A DNA stretch of 64,000 nucleotides from CAWACP01 sp963780655 (GTDB lineage: Bacteria > Acidobacteriota > Terriglobia > Bryobacterales > Bryobacteraceae). The notes beneath the pieces are model-generated. The model searched no databases and was not told the DNA's origin. It worked only from the letters and a program-made list of their open reading frames with translations. The position numbers were made by a program, and so were the translations under genes. Below, one piece after another: positions 7,455 to 14,733 of the stretch. The stretch spans positions 1,488,001 to 1,552,000 of the forward strand of contig CAWACP010000004.1 in assembly GCA_963780655.1 (NCBI GenBank). The letters are read 5' to 3'. How positions within the stretch are numbered: the stretch's first letter is position 1; each line of letters begins with the position of its first letter.

Positions 7455-8993
7455 TCACGATTTTCGCGAAGCTCCCGAAGCTGCCCGCTGCACGCGGCTG
7501 TGGTGACGGCCATAGAAGAAGTAAATCACCATGCCGATGGCCAGCCAGATCAGCAGCCGCAGCCACGTATCGCCGGGCAGTGACGCCATCAGCGCCAGGC
7601 AGATCACGATGCCCAGGATCGGCACGAGCGGAACCAGCGGCGTCTTGAACGGCCGTGGAAGTTCGGGCCGCCGCACGCGGAGAACCCAGACGCCCGCACA
7701 CACAATGATGAACGCCAGCAGCGTGCCGATGTTGCACAACTGTCCGAGAATGCCGATCGGGATCAGCGCCGAGAAGAACGCCACAAAAATCCCGACCGCA
7801 ATGCTCGAGATCCACGGCGTCCGAAACCTTGGATGCACCGCACCGGCCCACTCCGGCAGCAGTCCGTCGCGCGACATCGAGAAAAACACGCGGCTCTGGC
7901 CGAGCAGCATCACCAGCATCACGGTGGTCAGCCCCATGATAGTGCCGATCAGCACCAGATACTCGCCCCAGCGAACGCCGGTGGCCATCATCCCCAGAGC
8001 GACGGGAGCGCCCACGTTGAGGCGGTCGTATTTCACCACCGCCGTCAGCAGCCCCGCGGTGATGATGTACAGCACCGTGCACACCACCAGCGATCCGAGA
8101 ATGCCCACCGGCATGTCCTTCTTCGGATTGCGCGCCTCCTGCGCGGCGGTGGACACAGCGTCGAAGCCGATATACGCGAAAAAGATGACCGCGGCTCCGC
8201 GCGATATGCCCGACCAGCCGAAAGACCCGAACGTACCCGTGTTCGGAGGAAGGAATGGGGTCCAGTTCGCCCTCGCCTCGGCCATGTGATGCATCACATA
8301 GATCCCGGCAATGGCGACAAAGGTCAGCACCGTTCCCACCTTCACGAAGACGATGGCGGTGTTCAGGTTCGCGGACTCCTGAATCCCGATCACCAGCACC
8401 GTGGTGACCAGACAGATCCCCAGGAACGCTACGATGTTGAACACTCCGGTGGCCGCCGGCAGCCCCGCGGTTTCGACGCCCGCGGGAACACTTGCAATCG
8501 GCTGCCAGAGGCCCTTGAAAAGCACGAGCTTCGCGCCCGGAGTCGCCGTGAACGCGGGCGGGATGTAGATGCCGATTCGCTCCAGAAGTTGCACCACGTT
8601 GGCGCTCCAGCCTGACGCTACGGTAGCCGCGCCGAACGCGTACTCGAGAATCAGATCCCAGCCGATGATCCAGGCGAAGATCTCGCCCAGCGTCGCGTAT
8701 CCGTACGTGTAAGCAGAGCCTGCAATCGGGATGAGCGACGCGAACTCGGCATAGCAAAGGCCCGCGAACGCGCAGCCGAACCCCACCAGCACGAACGACA
8801 GGAGAATCGCCGGCCCGGCAAACTGCGCGGCGGCGGAGCCGGTCAGCACGAAGATGCCCGCGCCGATGATGGCCCCTATGCCCAGCGTGATCAGGTTTAC
8901 CGGGCCCAGTGCACGCCTCAGCGCGTGCTCGCCTGTATCATCGGCCTCGAGCCGAAGCATGTCCAAAGGCTTTCTCGCCAGCAGGTCTGACAT
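7455..8993 (-). CDS. APC-family amino acid permease (CAT/YhdG-like), copy A
   Basis: This 512-residue inner-membrane carrier has about 12 or more membrane segments. The amino acid-polyamine-organocation signature GIGAIIGAGIFVLTG is in the first helix. IAGSAYTYGYATLGEIFAW lies in helix 3, and a later FFAYIGFDAVSTAAQEARNP matches the cationic amino acid transporter branch. Substrates are probably amino acids taken up by proton symport. ATG 8993 has AGGAG six bases upstream. A paralogue (9618-11210) lies divergently beyond a 624-bp gap. Confidence 0.92.
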   Translation of the reverse strand: MSDLLARKPLDMLRLEADDTGEHALRRALGPVNLITLGIGAIIGAGIFVLTGSAAAQFAGPAILLSFVLVGFGCAFAGLCYAEFASLIPIAGSAYTYGYATLGEIFAWIIGWDLILEYAFGAATVASGWSANVVQLLERIGIYIPPAFTATPGAKLVLFKGLWQPIASVPAGVETAGLPAATGVFNIVAFLGICLVTTVLVIGIQESANLNTAIVFVKVGTVLTFVAIAGIYVMHHMAEARANWTPFLPPNTGTFGSFGWSGISRGAAVIFFAYIGFDAVSTAAQEARNPKKDMPVGILGSLVVCTVLYIITAGLLTAVVKYDRLNVGAPVALGMMATGVRWGEYLVLIGTIMGLTTVMLVMLLGQSRVFFSMSRDGLLPEWAGAVHPRFRTPWISSIAVGIFVAFFSALIPIGILGQLCNIGTLLAFIIVCAGVWVLRVRRPELPRPFKTPLVPLVPILGIVICLALMASLPGDTWLRLLIWLAIGMVIYFFYGRHHSRVQRAASGASRKS

Positions 8994-9120
8994 GGGTATC
9001 TCCTAAGCTAATCGCGCAGGCGCTGTTCACGCAACCGAACGTCCGGGGGAACAATACCGGGCTGCCGCACCTAGTGTAGTGTCCCGAGAATAACTGGACA
9101 ATGCTGACTGAACGTTCCCC

Positions 9121-9202
9121 GTGGGGCAGGCCATCGGGGGTTTGTGGCCTGCCGGCGTCGTGTCAGCAATCGCAGACGACAAAAGACGATCGTCTGCGCC
9201 AC
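9121..9202 (-). repeat. 82-bp palindromic repeat, copy 1
   Basis: The repeat is bounded by GTGGGGC and GCGCCAC. It contains an internal hairpin from GCAGACGA(TCG) arms and another from CAGGCC/GGCCTG arms. Its reverse complement matches 12967-13047 at nearly every position. A diverged relative lies at 49820-49903. It cuts into the hydrolase remnant that follows. Confidence 0.85.
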
Positions 9203-9261
9203 GTCGGGCCGACCTGACCAGTTTCGGCGCGCTACGAAAGTACTATCTGCGAGTACTCGAT

Positions 9262-9512
9262 TCACGTTCCCCGAAGCGGAACTCCGCGCCAGATGGACCT
9301 CCACTGCGGATGGACGGCCCAAAGCCGAGCGACACGCTTCGTGTTCCGAGGCGCTGATGGCGGTTTTGAAGAGCACGAGAACGTACACGGAAATCCCGGC
9401 GCCCGCCGCGCGTGTGGTCACTCTGCCGGGCGCCAATTATTGCGTCTACTTGTCGAATCAGGCCGACGTCCTGCGCGAGATGCGCACATTTCTTGCGGCG
9501 CTGCGTCACTAA
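9262..9512 (+). pseudogene. C-terminal remnant of an alpha/beta hydrolase
   Basis: One frame reads PEAELRARWTSTADGRPKAE and ends PAARVVTLPGANYCVYLSNQ...LREMRTFLAALRH. That pattern is typical of the last strand, His-loop and last helix of alpha/beta hydrolases, although Asn-Tyr stands where the catalytic His would be expected. No catalytic nucleophile region is present. Upstream DNA is the 82-bp repeat and the APC promoter region. The best available start is ATG 9357, giving only 51 residues, so this is most likely a dead fragment. Confidence 0.6.
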
Positions 9513-9617
9513 TAGCACAGCAGGTCGCCAAAACGCGGGGATGCCCGTCTTTATGTAACAATGTGGCGGTCAGGAGTCCGCGCGCGAATGGCCCTTCAAC
9601 TCTGGAGATCACGATAG

Positions 9618-11210
9618 ATGGCGAATCTGCTGGCCCGCAAGCCGCTGAAGTTGCTGCTCGAGGAGTCTCGGCAGACGGGCGAACACAGCCTCCGGCGCAC
9701 GCTCGGGGTCCTGCAATTAACGGCGCTCGGCGTGGGCGCGGTGATCGGCGCCGGCATCTTCGTCATGGTCGGTCTGGGCGCGCACTACGCCGGACCGGGC
9801 CTCATGCTCTCTTTCGTGCTCTCGGGCCTTGGCTGCGCCTTCGCCGCTCTTTGCTACGCCGAGTTTGCCGCCATGATTCCGCTGGCCGGCAGCGCCTACA
9901 CCTACGCCTACGCCACACTGGGCGAAATTTTCGCGTGGATCATCGGCTGGGATCTCACGCTCGAATACGCCATGGGCGCGAGCACCGTGTCGTCGGGCTG
10001 GTCGAATCACTTCATAGAGCTGCTCGACATGTTCCATCTGAAGATGCCGCTCTGGCTGGCCTACGATCACTGGACGGCTTTGCGCACCGCCGAAGGCACG
10101 ATCGCGCGAGAGATGGCGCGATCGTCCGACTCGTCGCTCGTCCCCGGGACGCAGGCATTTCTCGACAAGGTTGCCGCCATCGTTACCGCCCACCCCCCGG
10201 AGCTGGTAAGCCGGGCGCACGATCTGCTGGCCGCCCCGCGGCTGTTCGGCGTGGAGATCGGCTTCAACCTGCCCGCCTTCCTTATCGCCCTCATCATTAC
10301 CGCCATTCTCGTCATCGGCATCCGCGAGAGCGCGCGTTTCAACGCAACTATCGTCGTCATCAAGGTTGGGGTGGTCCTGTTCGTCATCGGGCTCGGCATG
10401 ACTTACGTCAACCGCGCCAACTGGGGACTCGACTGGCATTCCTTCGCGCCCTATGGATTTTCCGGCATCGGCTCAGCGGCCGCCTATATCTTTTTCGCGT
10501 ACATCGGCTTCGATGCCGTATCCACCACGGCGCAGGAAGCGAAGAACCCGCAACGGGACCTTCCCATCGGCATCATCGCCTCACTGCTCATCTGCACTTT
10601 TCTCTACATCAGCGTATCGGCCGTGCTCACGGGCATGGTGCCGTGGCGCGACATCAACATCGAAGCCCCGGTCGCGCGCGCGTTTCTCGACCGCGGCCTC
10701 CCCGTGGCATCGCATATCATTACTCTCGGCGCCCTCGCCGGCCTCACCAGCGTCATGCTGGTGATGCTGCTGGGCCAGACCCGCGTGCTCTATTCCATGG
10801 CCAGCGATGGCCTGCTGCCCAAGAAGTTCTTCGCCGACATCCACCCGAAGTTCCGCACGCCGTGGAAGAACACCATGCTGGTTGGACTGCTGGCCGCGAT
10901 CGTGGGCAGCGTCACGCCCATCGACGACATCGGCAAGATGGTGAACATCGGAACGCTGCTGGCGTTCGTTATCGTGTGCATCGCGGTGATGGCGCTGCGC
11001 CACACCGATCCCGCGCAGCCTCGCCCGTTCCGCACGCCCTGGGTCCCCTTCGTGCCGATCATGGGCGTGCTCTTCAACGGCTACATGATGTACAAGCTCG
11101 GCTGGGTGAACTGGGCGCGGCTGATCATCTGGCTGGGCATTGGACTGGTGGTGTACTTCGCCTATGGACGCAAGCACAGCCGCGTCCAGCAGACGCTGCG
11201 CGGAGACTGA
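9618..11210 (+). CDS. APC-family amino acid permease (CAT/YhdG-like), copy B
   Basis: This 530-residue paralogue of the permease at 7455-8993 shares GVGAVIGAGIFVMVG, LAGSAYTYAYATLGEIFAW and FFAYIGFDAVSTTAQEAKNP. It differs by a polar loop of about 50 residues (roughly 157-210) between two membrane segments. In the same place copy A has a shorter, different loop, so substrate access or partners may differ. ATG 9618 has GGAG about ten bases upstream. The stop is followed at once by a hairpin repeat. Confidence 0.92.
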   Translation: MANLLARKPLKLLLEESRQTGEHSLRRTLGVLQLTALGVGAVIGAGIFVMVGLGAHYAGPGLMLSFVLSGLGCAFAALCYAEFAAMIPLAGSAYTYAYATLGEIFAWIIGWDLTLEYAMGASTVSSGWSNHFIELLDMFHLKMPLWLAYDHWTALRTAEGTIAREMARSSDSSLVPGTQAFLDKVAAIVTAHPPELVSRAHDLLAAPRLFGVEIGFNLPAFLIALIITAILVIGIRESARFNATIVVIKVGVVLFVIGLGMTYVNRANWGLDWHSFAPYGFSGIGSAAAYIFFAYIGFDAVSTTAQEAKNPQRDLPIGIIASLLICTFLYISVSAVLTGMVPWRDINIEAPVARAFLDRGLPVASHIITLGALAGLTSVMLVMLLGQTRVLYSMASDGLLPKKFFADIHPKFRTPWKNTMLVGLLAAIVGSVTPIDDIGKMVNIGTLLAFVIVCIAVMALRHTDPAQPRPFRTPWVPFVPIMGVLFNGYMMYKLGWVNWARLIIWLGIGLVVYFAYGRKHSRVQQTLRGD

Positions 11211-11216
11211 GCCGCA

Positions 11217-11240
11217 GTAGAGCAGGCTTTTCAGCCTGCA
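11217..11240 (+). repeat. stop-codon-associated hairpin repeat, copy 2
   Basis: It begins GTAGAGCAGGC and ends TCAGCCTGCA, six bases after the stop of the APC permease. It matches the copies at 4728-4750 and 51559-51580 except for one substitution and one extra T. Confidence 0.7.
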
Positions 11241-11256
11241 TTGGGTCAACGAGTTC

Positions 11257-12267
11257 TTATGAGAACAGCAGCCGCCACACCGTCACCACACACGCGTGCG
11301 TCACCATGGGAGCGCGGATGCTCTTAGTGTTCATGAAGCCGATGCCGTAGAAAACGCCGGCCACGCCGCCGATAATCGCGAATCGCCAGTTGGGGAAGTG
11401 CCGGAAGGTAAGGTGCGCCGCGCCGAACAAGACCGATGCAACAATCAGCCCGGCCATGCCGCTGTGCAGACTGCGCGTCAGGATCTGCTGCAGAAAGCCG
11501 CGGAAGAAGAACTCTTCGGCCAGCGCAACCACCCACAAAATGCCGGCGAAGGTTCCCACGGCGATGAGCGGCATCTTCCACCAGACCAACGGCAGCGGAT
11601 GGAAATGCGCGAAATGCAGAACGTAAGCGAGCACGAAACCCACCGGCAGGAAACAAGCGAACAACGCCAGACCGACGCGCCATTCGTGCGGCGTCGGGAG
11701 GAAGCCAAAGCCCACCTCGATTCGCCGGATGAGCAGCACCGCTGTGATGCTCACGTGGATCCACAGGAGCCTGCCCAGAATCAGCAGCGGCAGCCCGCGG
11801 ACGGGTTCCGGATAGAACATCCGAAACAGCGGGCTCAGGAACACCGCCGCCGCGACAGCGAGAAACAGAAGATCGACGCCCAGGCGCGGCTTGAACACTA
11901 CGTACCAGAACGAGATGACTGCGGCCAGTCCGGCGATCGCGAAGAATGCCGTTAGCCGGAACGAACCCAGACGCGCGGTGGCCACGGAGTATGGAACCAC
12001 TGCGCTCACCGTGAGCGCCAGGGCAAGAATTGCACCGGGCAATCGGCCCAGGGCTCGCCGCACCGCGCCAAAGCCCGGAGCCATGTAGAACGCCAGCTCG
12101 AGCAGGAACGCCGGCAGCACCGCCGGCGCGATTCCAGCAGGGATGCCTTTCTCGCGAGAATATAGGTACGCTGCAACGGAGCCTACGATCAGGACGGCGA
12201 GGAAGGAAATGAAATACTCGATCCACGTGCCGCGGCCTTTTTGCATCGGCTTCATCGTAGCATCCAT
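11257..12267 (-). CDS. CPBP-family intramembrane metalloprotease
   Basis: A polytopic membrane protein of about 336 residues. It has the CPBP/Abi motif EEFFFRGFLQQIL, whose two Glu and Arg are the catalytic or metal-binding set. A second motif with FGAAHLTFRHFPNWR supplies a metal-ligand His, and there is a terminal motif near FGIGFMNTKSIRAPMVTHA-like sequence. The family includes CAAX prenyl proteases and immunity proteins; the substrate is unknown. Possible ATG starts are 12267, 12255 and 12246. All lie inside the 5' end of the divergent secreted-protein gene at 12209, so the two coding regions overlap head to head. Confidence 0.88.
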   Translation of the reverse strand: MDATMKPMQKGRGTWIEYFISFLAVLIVGSVAAYLYSREKGIPAGIAPAVLPAFLLELAFYMAPGFGAVRRALGRLPGAILALALTVSAVVPYSVATARLGSFRLTAFFAIAGLAAVISFWYVVFKPRLGVDLLFLAVAAAVFLSPLFRMFYPEPVRGLPLLILGRLLWIHVSITAVLLIRRIEVGFGFLPTPHEWRVGLALFACFLPVGFVLAYVLHFAHFHPLPLVWWKMPLIAVGTFAGILWVVALAEEFFFRGFLQQILTRSLHSGMAGLIVASVLFGAAHLTFRHFPNWRFAIIGGVAGVFYGIGFMNTKSIRAPMVTHACVVTVWRLLFS

Positions 12268-12964
12268 GCTGTTCGCGGCCCGTCTGCGCGCGCAGGAGCC
12301 GCCGCCAAACCTGCTCCGCCGCATTGCCGCGCGGGAGACTGAAACCGAGAAGGCCCGCAACGACTATACGTGGAGACAAACCGTGGTGGTGGAGGAGCTG
12401 GATGCGCACGGCGCCGAGACCGGCCGCTACAGCGAGGTTCGCGACATTCTGTTCTCACCCGATGGCAAGCGGATCGAGCAGATGGTGGGCAGGCCCGTGC
12501 TCACCATGACGCGATTGAGGCTCACCGACGAGGACTTCCGCGATCTGCGCGACATCCAGCCACTGGCGCTCACAACCGACGCGCTGTTCATGTACGAATC
12601 GCAGTTCCGAGGCGATGAGACCGTCGAAGGCATCGACTGCTGGGTGCTGGCGATCGAACCGCGCCAGATTCTCTCCGGCCAGCGGCTGTTCCAGGGAACC
12701 ATCTGGGCCGACAAGGCCGACCTTTCCATCGTGAAGAGCGATGGCCAGGCAGTGCCGCAGGAGCACGGCGGTAAACACGAGAACCTCTTCCCGCACTTCA
12801 CCACCTTGCGGAAGAAAGTGGATGGGCGCTACTGGTTCCCTGCCGAAACCTTCGGCGACGACACGCTCCCGTTCAGCACGGGCGTACAGCGCGAGCGCCT
12901 GACGGTGCATTACAGCAACTACAAGCGGTTCAGCTCAGAATCGACGGTGAAGTTCGGGGAGTAG
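12209..12964 (+). CDS. secreted LolA-like / outer-membrane lipoprotein-sorting-fold protein
   Basis: This 251-residue protein has a signal peptide (about 1-29, ending ARLRAQ) and a beta-rich mature part. The segment VEGIDCWVLAIEPRQ...RLFQGTIWADKADLSIVKSDG resembles the lipoprotein-carrier (LolA/LolB) fold found in acidobacterial secreted proteins. ATG 12209 is chosen because AGGAAGGAA lies directly upstream and it gives a complete signal peptide. Its 5' end overlaps the divergent CPBP gene by about 38-59 bases. The role is unknown. Confidence 0.8.
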   Translation: MKYSIHVPRPFCIGFIVASMLFAARLRAQEPPPNLLRRIAARETETEKARNDYTWRQTVVVEELDAHGAETGRYSEVRDILFSPDGKRIEQMVGRPVLTMTRLRLTDEDFRDLRDIQPLALTTDALFMYESQFRGDETVEGIDCWVLAIEPRQILSGQRLFQGTIWADKADLSIVKSDGQAVPQEHGGKHENLFPHFTTLRKKVDGRYWFPAETFGDDTLPFSTGVQRERLTVHYSNYKRFSSESTVKFGE

Positions 12965-12966
12965 CG

Positions 12967-13047
12967 GTGGCGCAGACGATCGTTTTTTGTCGTCTGCGAT
13001 TGCCGACAGGACGCCGGCAGGCCACAAACACCGATGGCCTGCCCCAC
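12967..13047 (+). repeat. 82-bp palindromic repeat, copy 2
   Basis: It starts two bases after the upstream stop codon. It is almost identical to the reverse complement of 9121-9202, with GTGGCGC and GCCCCAC ends and two internal hairpins. It leaves only about 20 bp before the next gene, so that gene's promoter or leader may lie partly inside it. Confidence 0.85.
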
Positions 13048-13066
13048 GCTCGGATACAATCCGAAC

Positions 13067-13519
13067 ATGAACGATATCATCGTCCGGCCGACGCTGAAGT
13101 TCATTTACGCAGCGTACGTCGGCGAAGTATTGCTGGGGATCGCCATCGCGATGGCTCAGTACACATGGCTGGAACAGGCGCCGTGGTGGACCCCGCTGGC
13201 GGTGGCCATCCTCATCTTGTGGACAGCCATGCGCCACCTGCGCCGGCTCGCGGTGAAGCTCACCATCACTGCCGACAAACTCCGTTATGAAACGGGCATG
13301 ATGTCCCGATCCACCCGAACCATCCAGCTTCCCAAGGTGCAGGACGTGCGCGTCGACCAGAGCCTCTCTCAGCGCATCTTCGGCGTGGGCAGCCTGTCTA
13401 TAGAAACCGCCGGGGAATCCAGCCGCCTCACCGTGCACGATATCGACCGGCCCCAGCAGATCGCCGATGAAATCATGAACCGTTCCGAGCACCCGCTCTC
13501 GGCAAAGCAGGGCTTATAG
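13067..13519 (+). CDS. membrane-anchored bacterial PH-domain protein
   Basis: A 150-residue protein with two hydrophobic N-terminal segments (about 9-30 and 40-56) and then a bacterial PH (DUF304-type) domain. The domain runs from LTITADKLRYETGMMSRSTR through TIQLPKVQDVRVDQSLSQRI to FGVGSLSIETAG. ATG 13067 is preferred to the start 33 bases upstream in the repeat. The adjacent GtrA gene begins within 40 bases, and the two may be cotranscribed. Confidence 0.85.
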   Translation: MNDIIVRPTLKFIYAAYVGEVLLGIAIAMAQYTWLEQAPWWTPLAVAILILWTAMRHLRRLAVKLTITADKLRYETGMMSRSTRTIQLPKVQDVRVDQSLSQRIFGVGSLSIETAGESSRLTVHDIDRPQQIADEIMNRSEHPLSAKQGL

Positions 13520-13557
13520 CCCGCGCGACCGTCATCCGTTGGTGGAAGTTCAACGCC

Positions 13558-13935
13558 GTGGGAATTCTCGGCGCGGGCGTGCAGCTTGCGGCCCTGTGGC
13601 TCTACGCGCGCGTTTTCGGCATTGAATACATCGTGGCCACGGTGCTCGCGGTCGAAACGGCGGTCCTGCACAACTTCATCTGGCACGAGGCATGGACCTG
13701 GCGCGGCTTGGCGGTTCGCGACCGCTGGCGTCGGCTCATCAGGTTCCACGCCGGCAACGGCCTCGTCTCCATAGTGTCGAACGCGCTCTTCACGTGGCTG
13801 CTCCGGCAGTACGCGGGCCTGCCTCTGATCCCTTCCAATATCGCGGCCATTGTTTGCACGGCCATCATCAACTTCGCAATTGCCGAGCTGTGGGTCTTCC
13901 GGCGGGTTACTCCTGTCGACCCCACCGAATCGTGA
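13558..13935 (+). CDS. GtrA-family membrane protein
   Basis: GtrA proteins have four membrane helices and are thought to help flip polyprenyl-linked sugars or otherwise support cell-surface glycosylation. The 125-residue frame contains the family hallmarks HNFIWHEAWTWRG and the late FAIAELWVFRR. The expected family N-terminus RWWKFNAVGILGAG starts before GTG 13558, and no ATG, GTG or TTG is in frame upstream. The real start is probably a rare codon between 13519 and 13540, or the annotated GTG makes a slightly short protein. The 3' end overlaps the convergent gene by 29 bases. Confidence 0.82.
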   Translation: MGILGAGVQLAALWLYARVFGIEYIVATVLAVETAVLHNFIWHEAWTWRGLAVRDRWRRLIRFHAGNGLVSIVSNALFTWLLRQYAGLPLIPSNIAAIVCTAIINFAIAELWVFRRVTPVDPTES

Positions 13936-14731
13936 ACTCGCCCGGTTCATCCACCACGCTGTAATCGGGCGGCGGCTGGAACAGGGCGGGATCGGGCTCG
14001 CTCCGATTGATGTGAATCAGCTTGTCGGTGCTGTCGCCATACTCCGGGTCGGTTTGCTGCTGGAACACGGTCACCTTCAGCGCCGGCGATTCCCATTTGT
14101 CGGTCACATGGCTGATCGGATGATCGTTCCCGCGAGTTCCCGGCGGCGATACCACGGTCTGCCGCAGTCCCTCCACGATGACGCCTTCCATCGACTGCGT
14201 TCCGAGGTCCTCGTACGTGACGGACGGCGCGGTCGCGCTGCCTTTGTCGCTCGGGGGTATGAACCGCTGCGTTGCTTCCGGCGGGCCGCTTCCCGCCTGC
14301 GCAGCCGGTGGCTTCTGCGCGGCCAATTGCTGCCGGTGGGCAACTTTGTTGACCGGATCCAGAACGTATCTGATGCCGCCGGGCGGATCTTCGATGTCCA
14401 CCAGCATCGGCGCGTCTGGTGGTGACGGGCCCTGTGCGGCCCGAGCGGAGTACAGCGGCCGCTCCGTGCGGATGCGGCCCGCGGAGTCCCGCCACACCTT
14501 GGTGGAGAGGCTTCCGTGCGAGACGAGCGTTCCGTCAGCCAGCGTTCGGGACAGCGCCGTCACCCTCTCAGCCGAGTACGGCGCTCCCCTTACCACCGGC
14601 ATCGACCAGCGCGGCGCCAGGAAATGCCCCGTTCCGGATGGCCCATTCATTCCCCCGGTAACGATTGTGGAATCCTGCGCGCCCGCGGCAAGCGCGCCGA
14701 GCGCCAGACAGACAGCCAGACGAATTCTCAT
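13907..14731 (-). CDS. secreted hypothetical protein
   Basis: I do not recognise the family. The 274 residues have a clear signal peptide (MRIRLAVCLALGALAAGAQD). A beta-rich domain follows, with VWRDSAGRIRTERPLYSA and IRYVLDPVNKVAHRQQL. The middle is Pro-, Ala- and Gln-rich and could be a linker, and the second half contains GTQSMEGVIVEGLRQTVVSP. Acidobacterial genomes commonly have several copies of such proteins. ATG 14731 has GGAGGTG five bases upstream. It lies two bases after the stop of the upstream gene (14734-16419), so the two form an operon. Confidence 0.75.
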   Translation of the reverse strand: MRIRLAVCLALGALAAGAQDSTIVTGGMNGPSGTGHFLAPRWSMPVVRGAPYSAERVTALSRTLADGTLVSHGSLSTKVWRDSAGRIRTERPLYSARAAQGPSPPDAPMLVDIEDPPGGIRYVLDPVNKVAHRQQLAAQKPPAAQAGSGPPEATQRFIPPSDKGSATAPSVTYEDLGTQSMEGVIVEGLRQTVVSPPGTRGNDHPISHVTDKWESPALKVTVFQQQTDPEYGDSTDKLIHINRSEPDPALFQPPPDYSVVDEPGEFTIRWGRQE

Positions 14732-14733
14732 GC

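Noticed and set aside
9293..11350. 685-aa plus-strand open frame overlapping the second APC permease
   Set aside because: The permease in another frame has clear motifs and membrane segments; this frame is Arg/His-rich shadow sequence.
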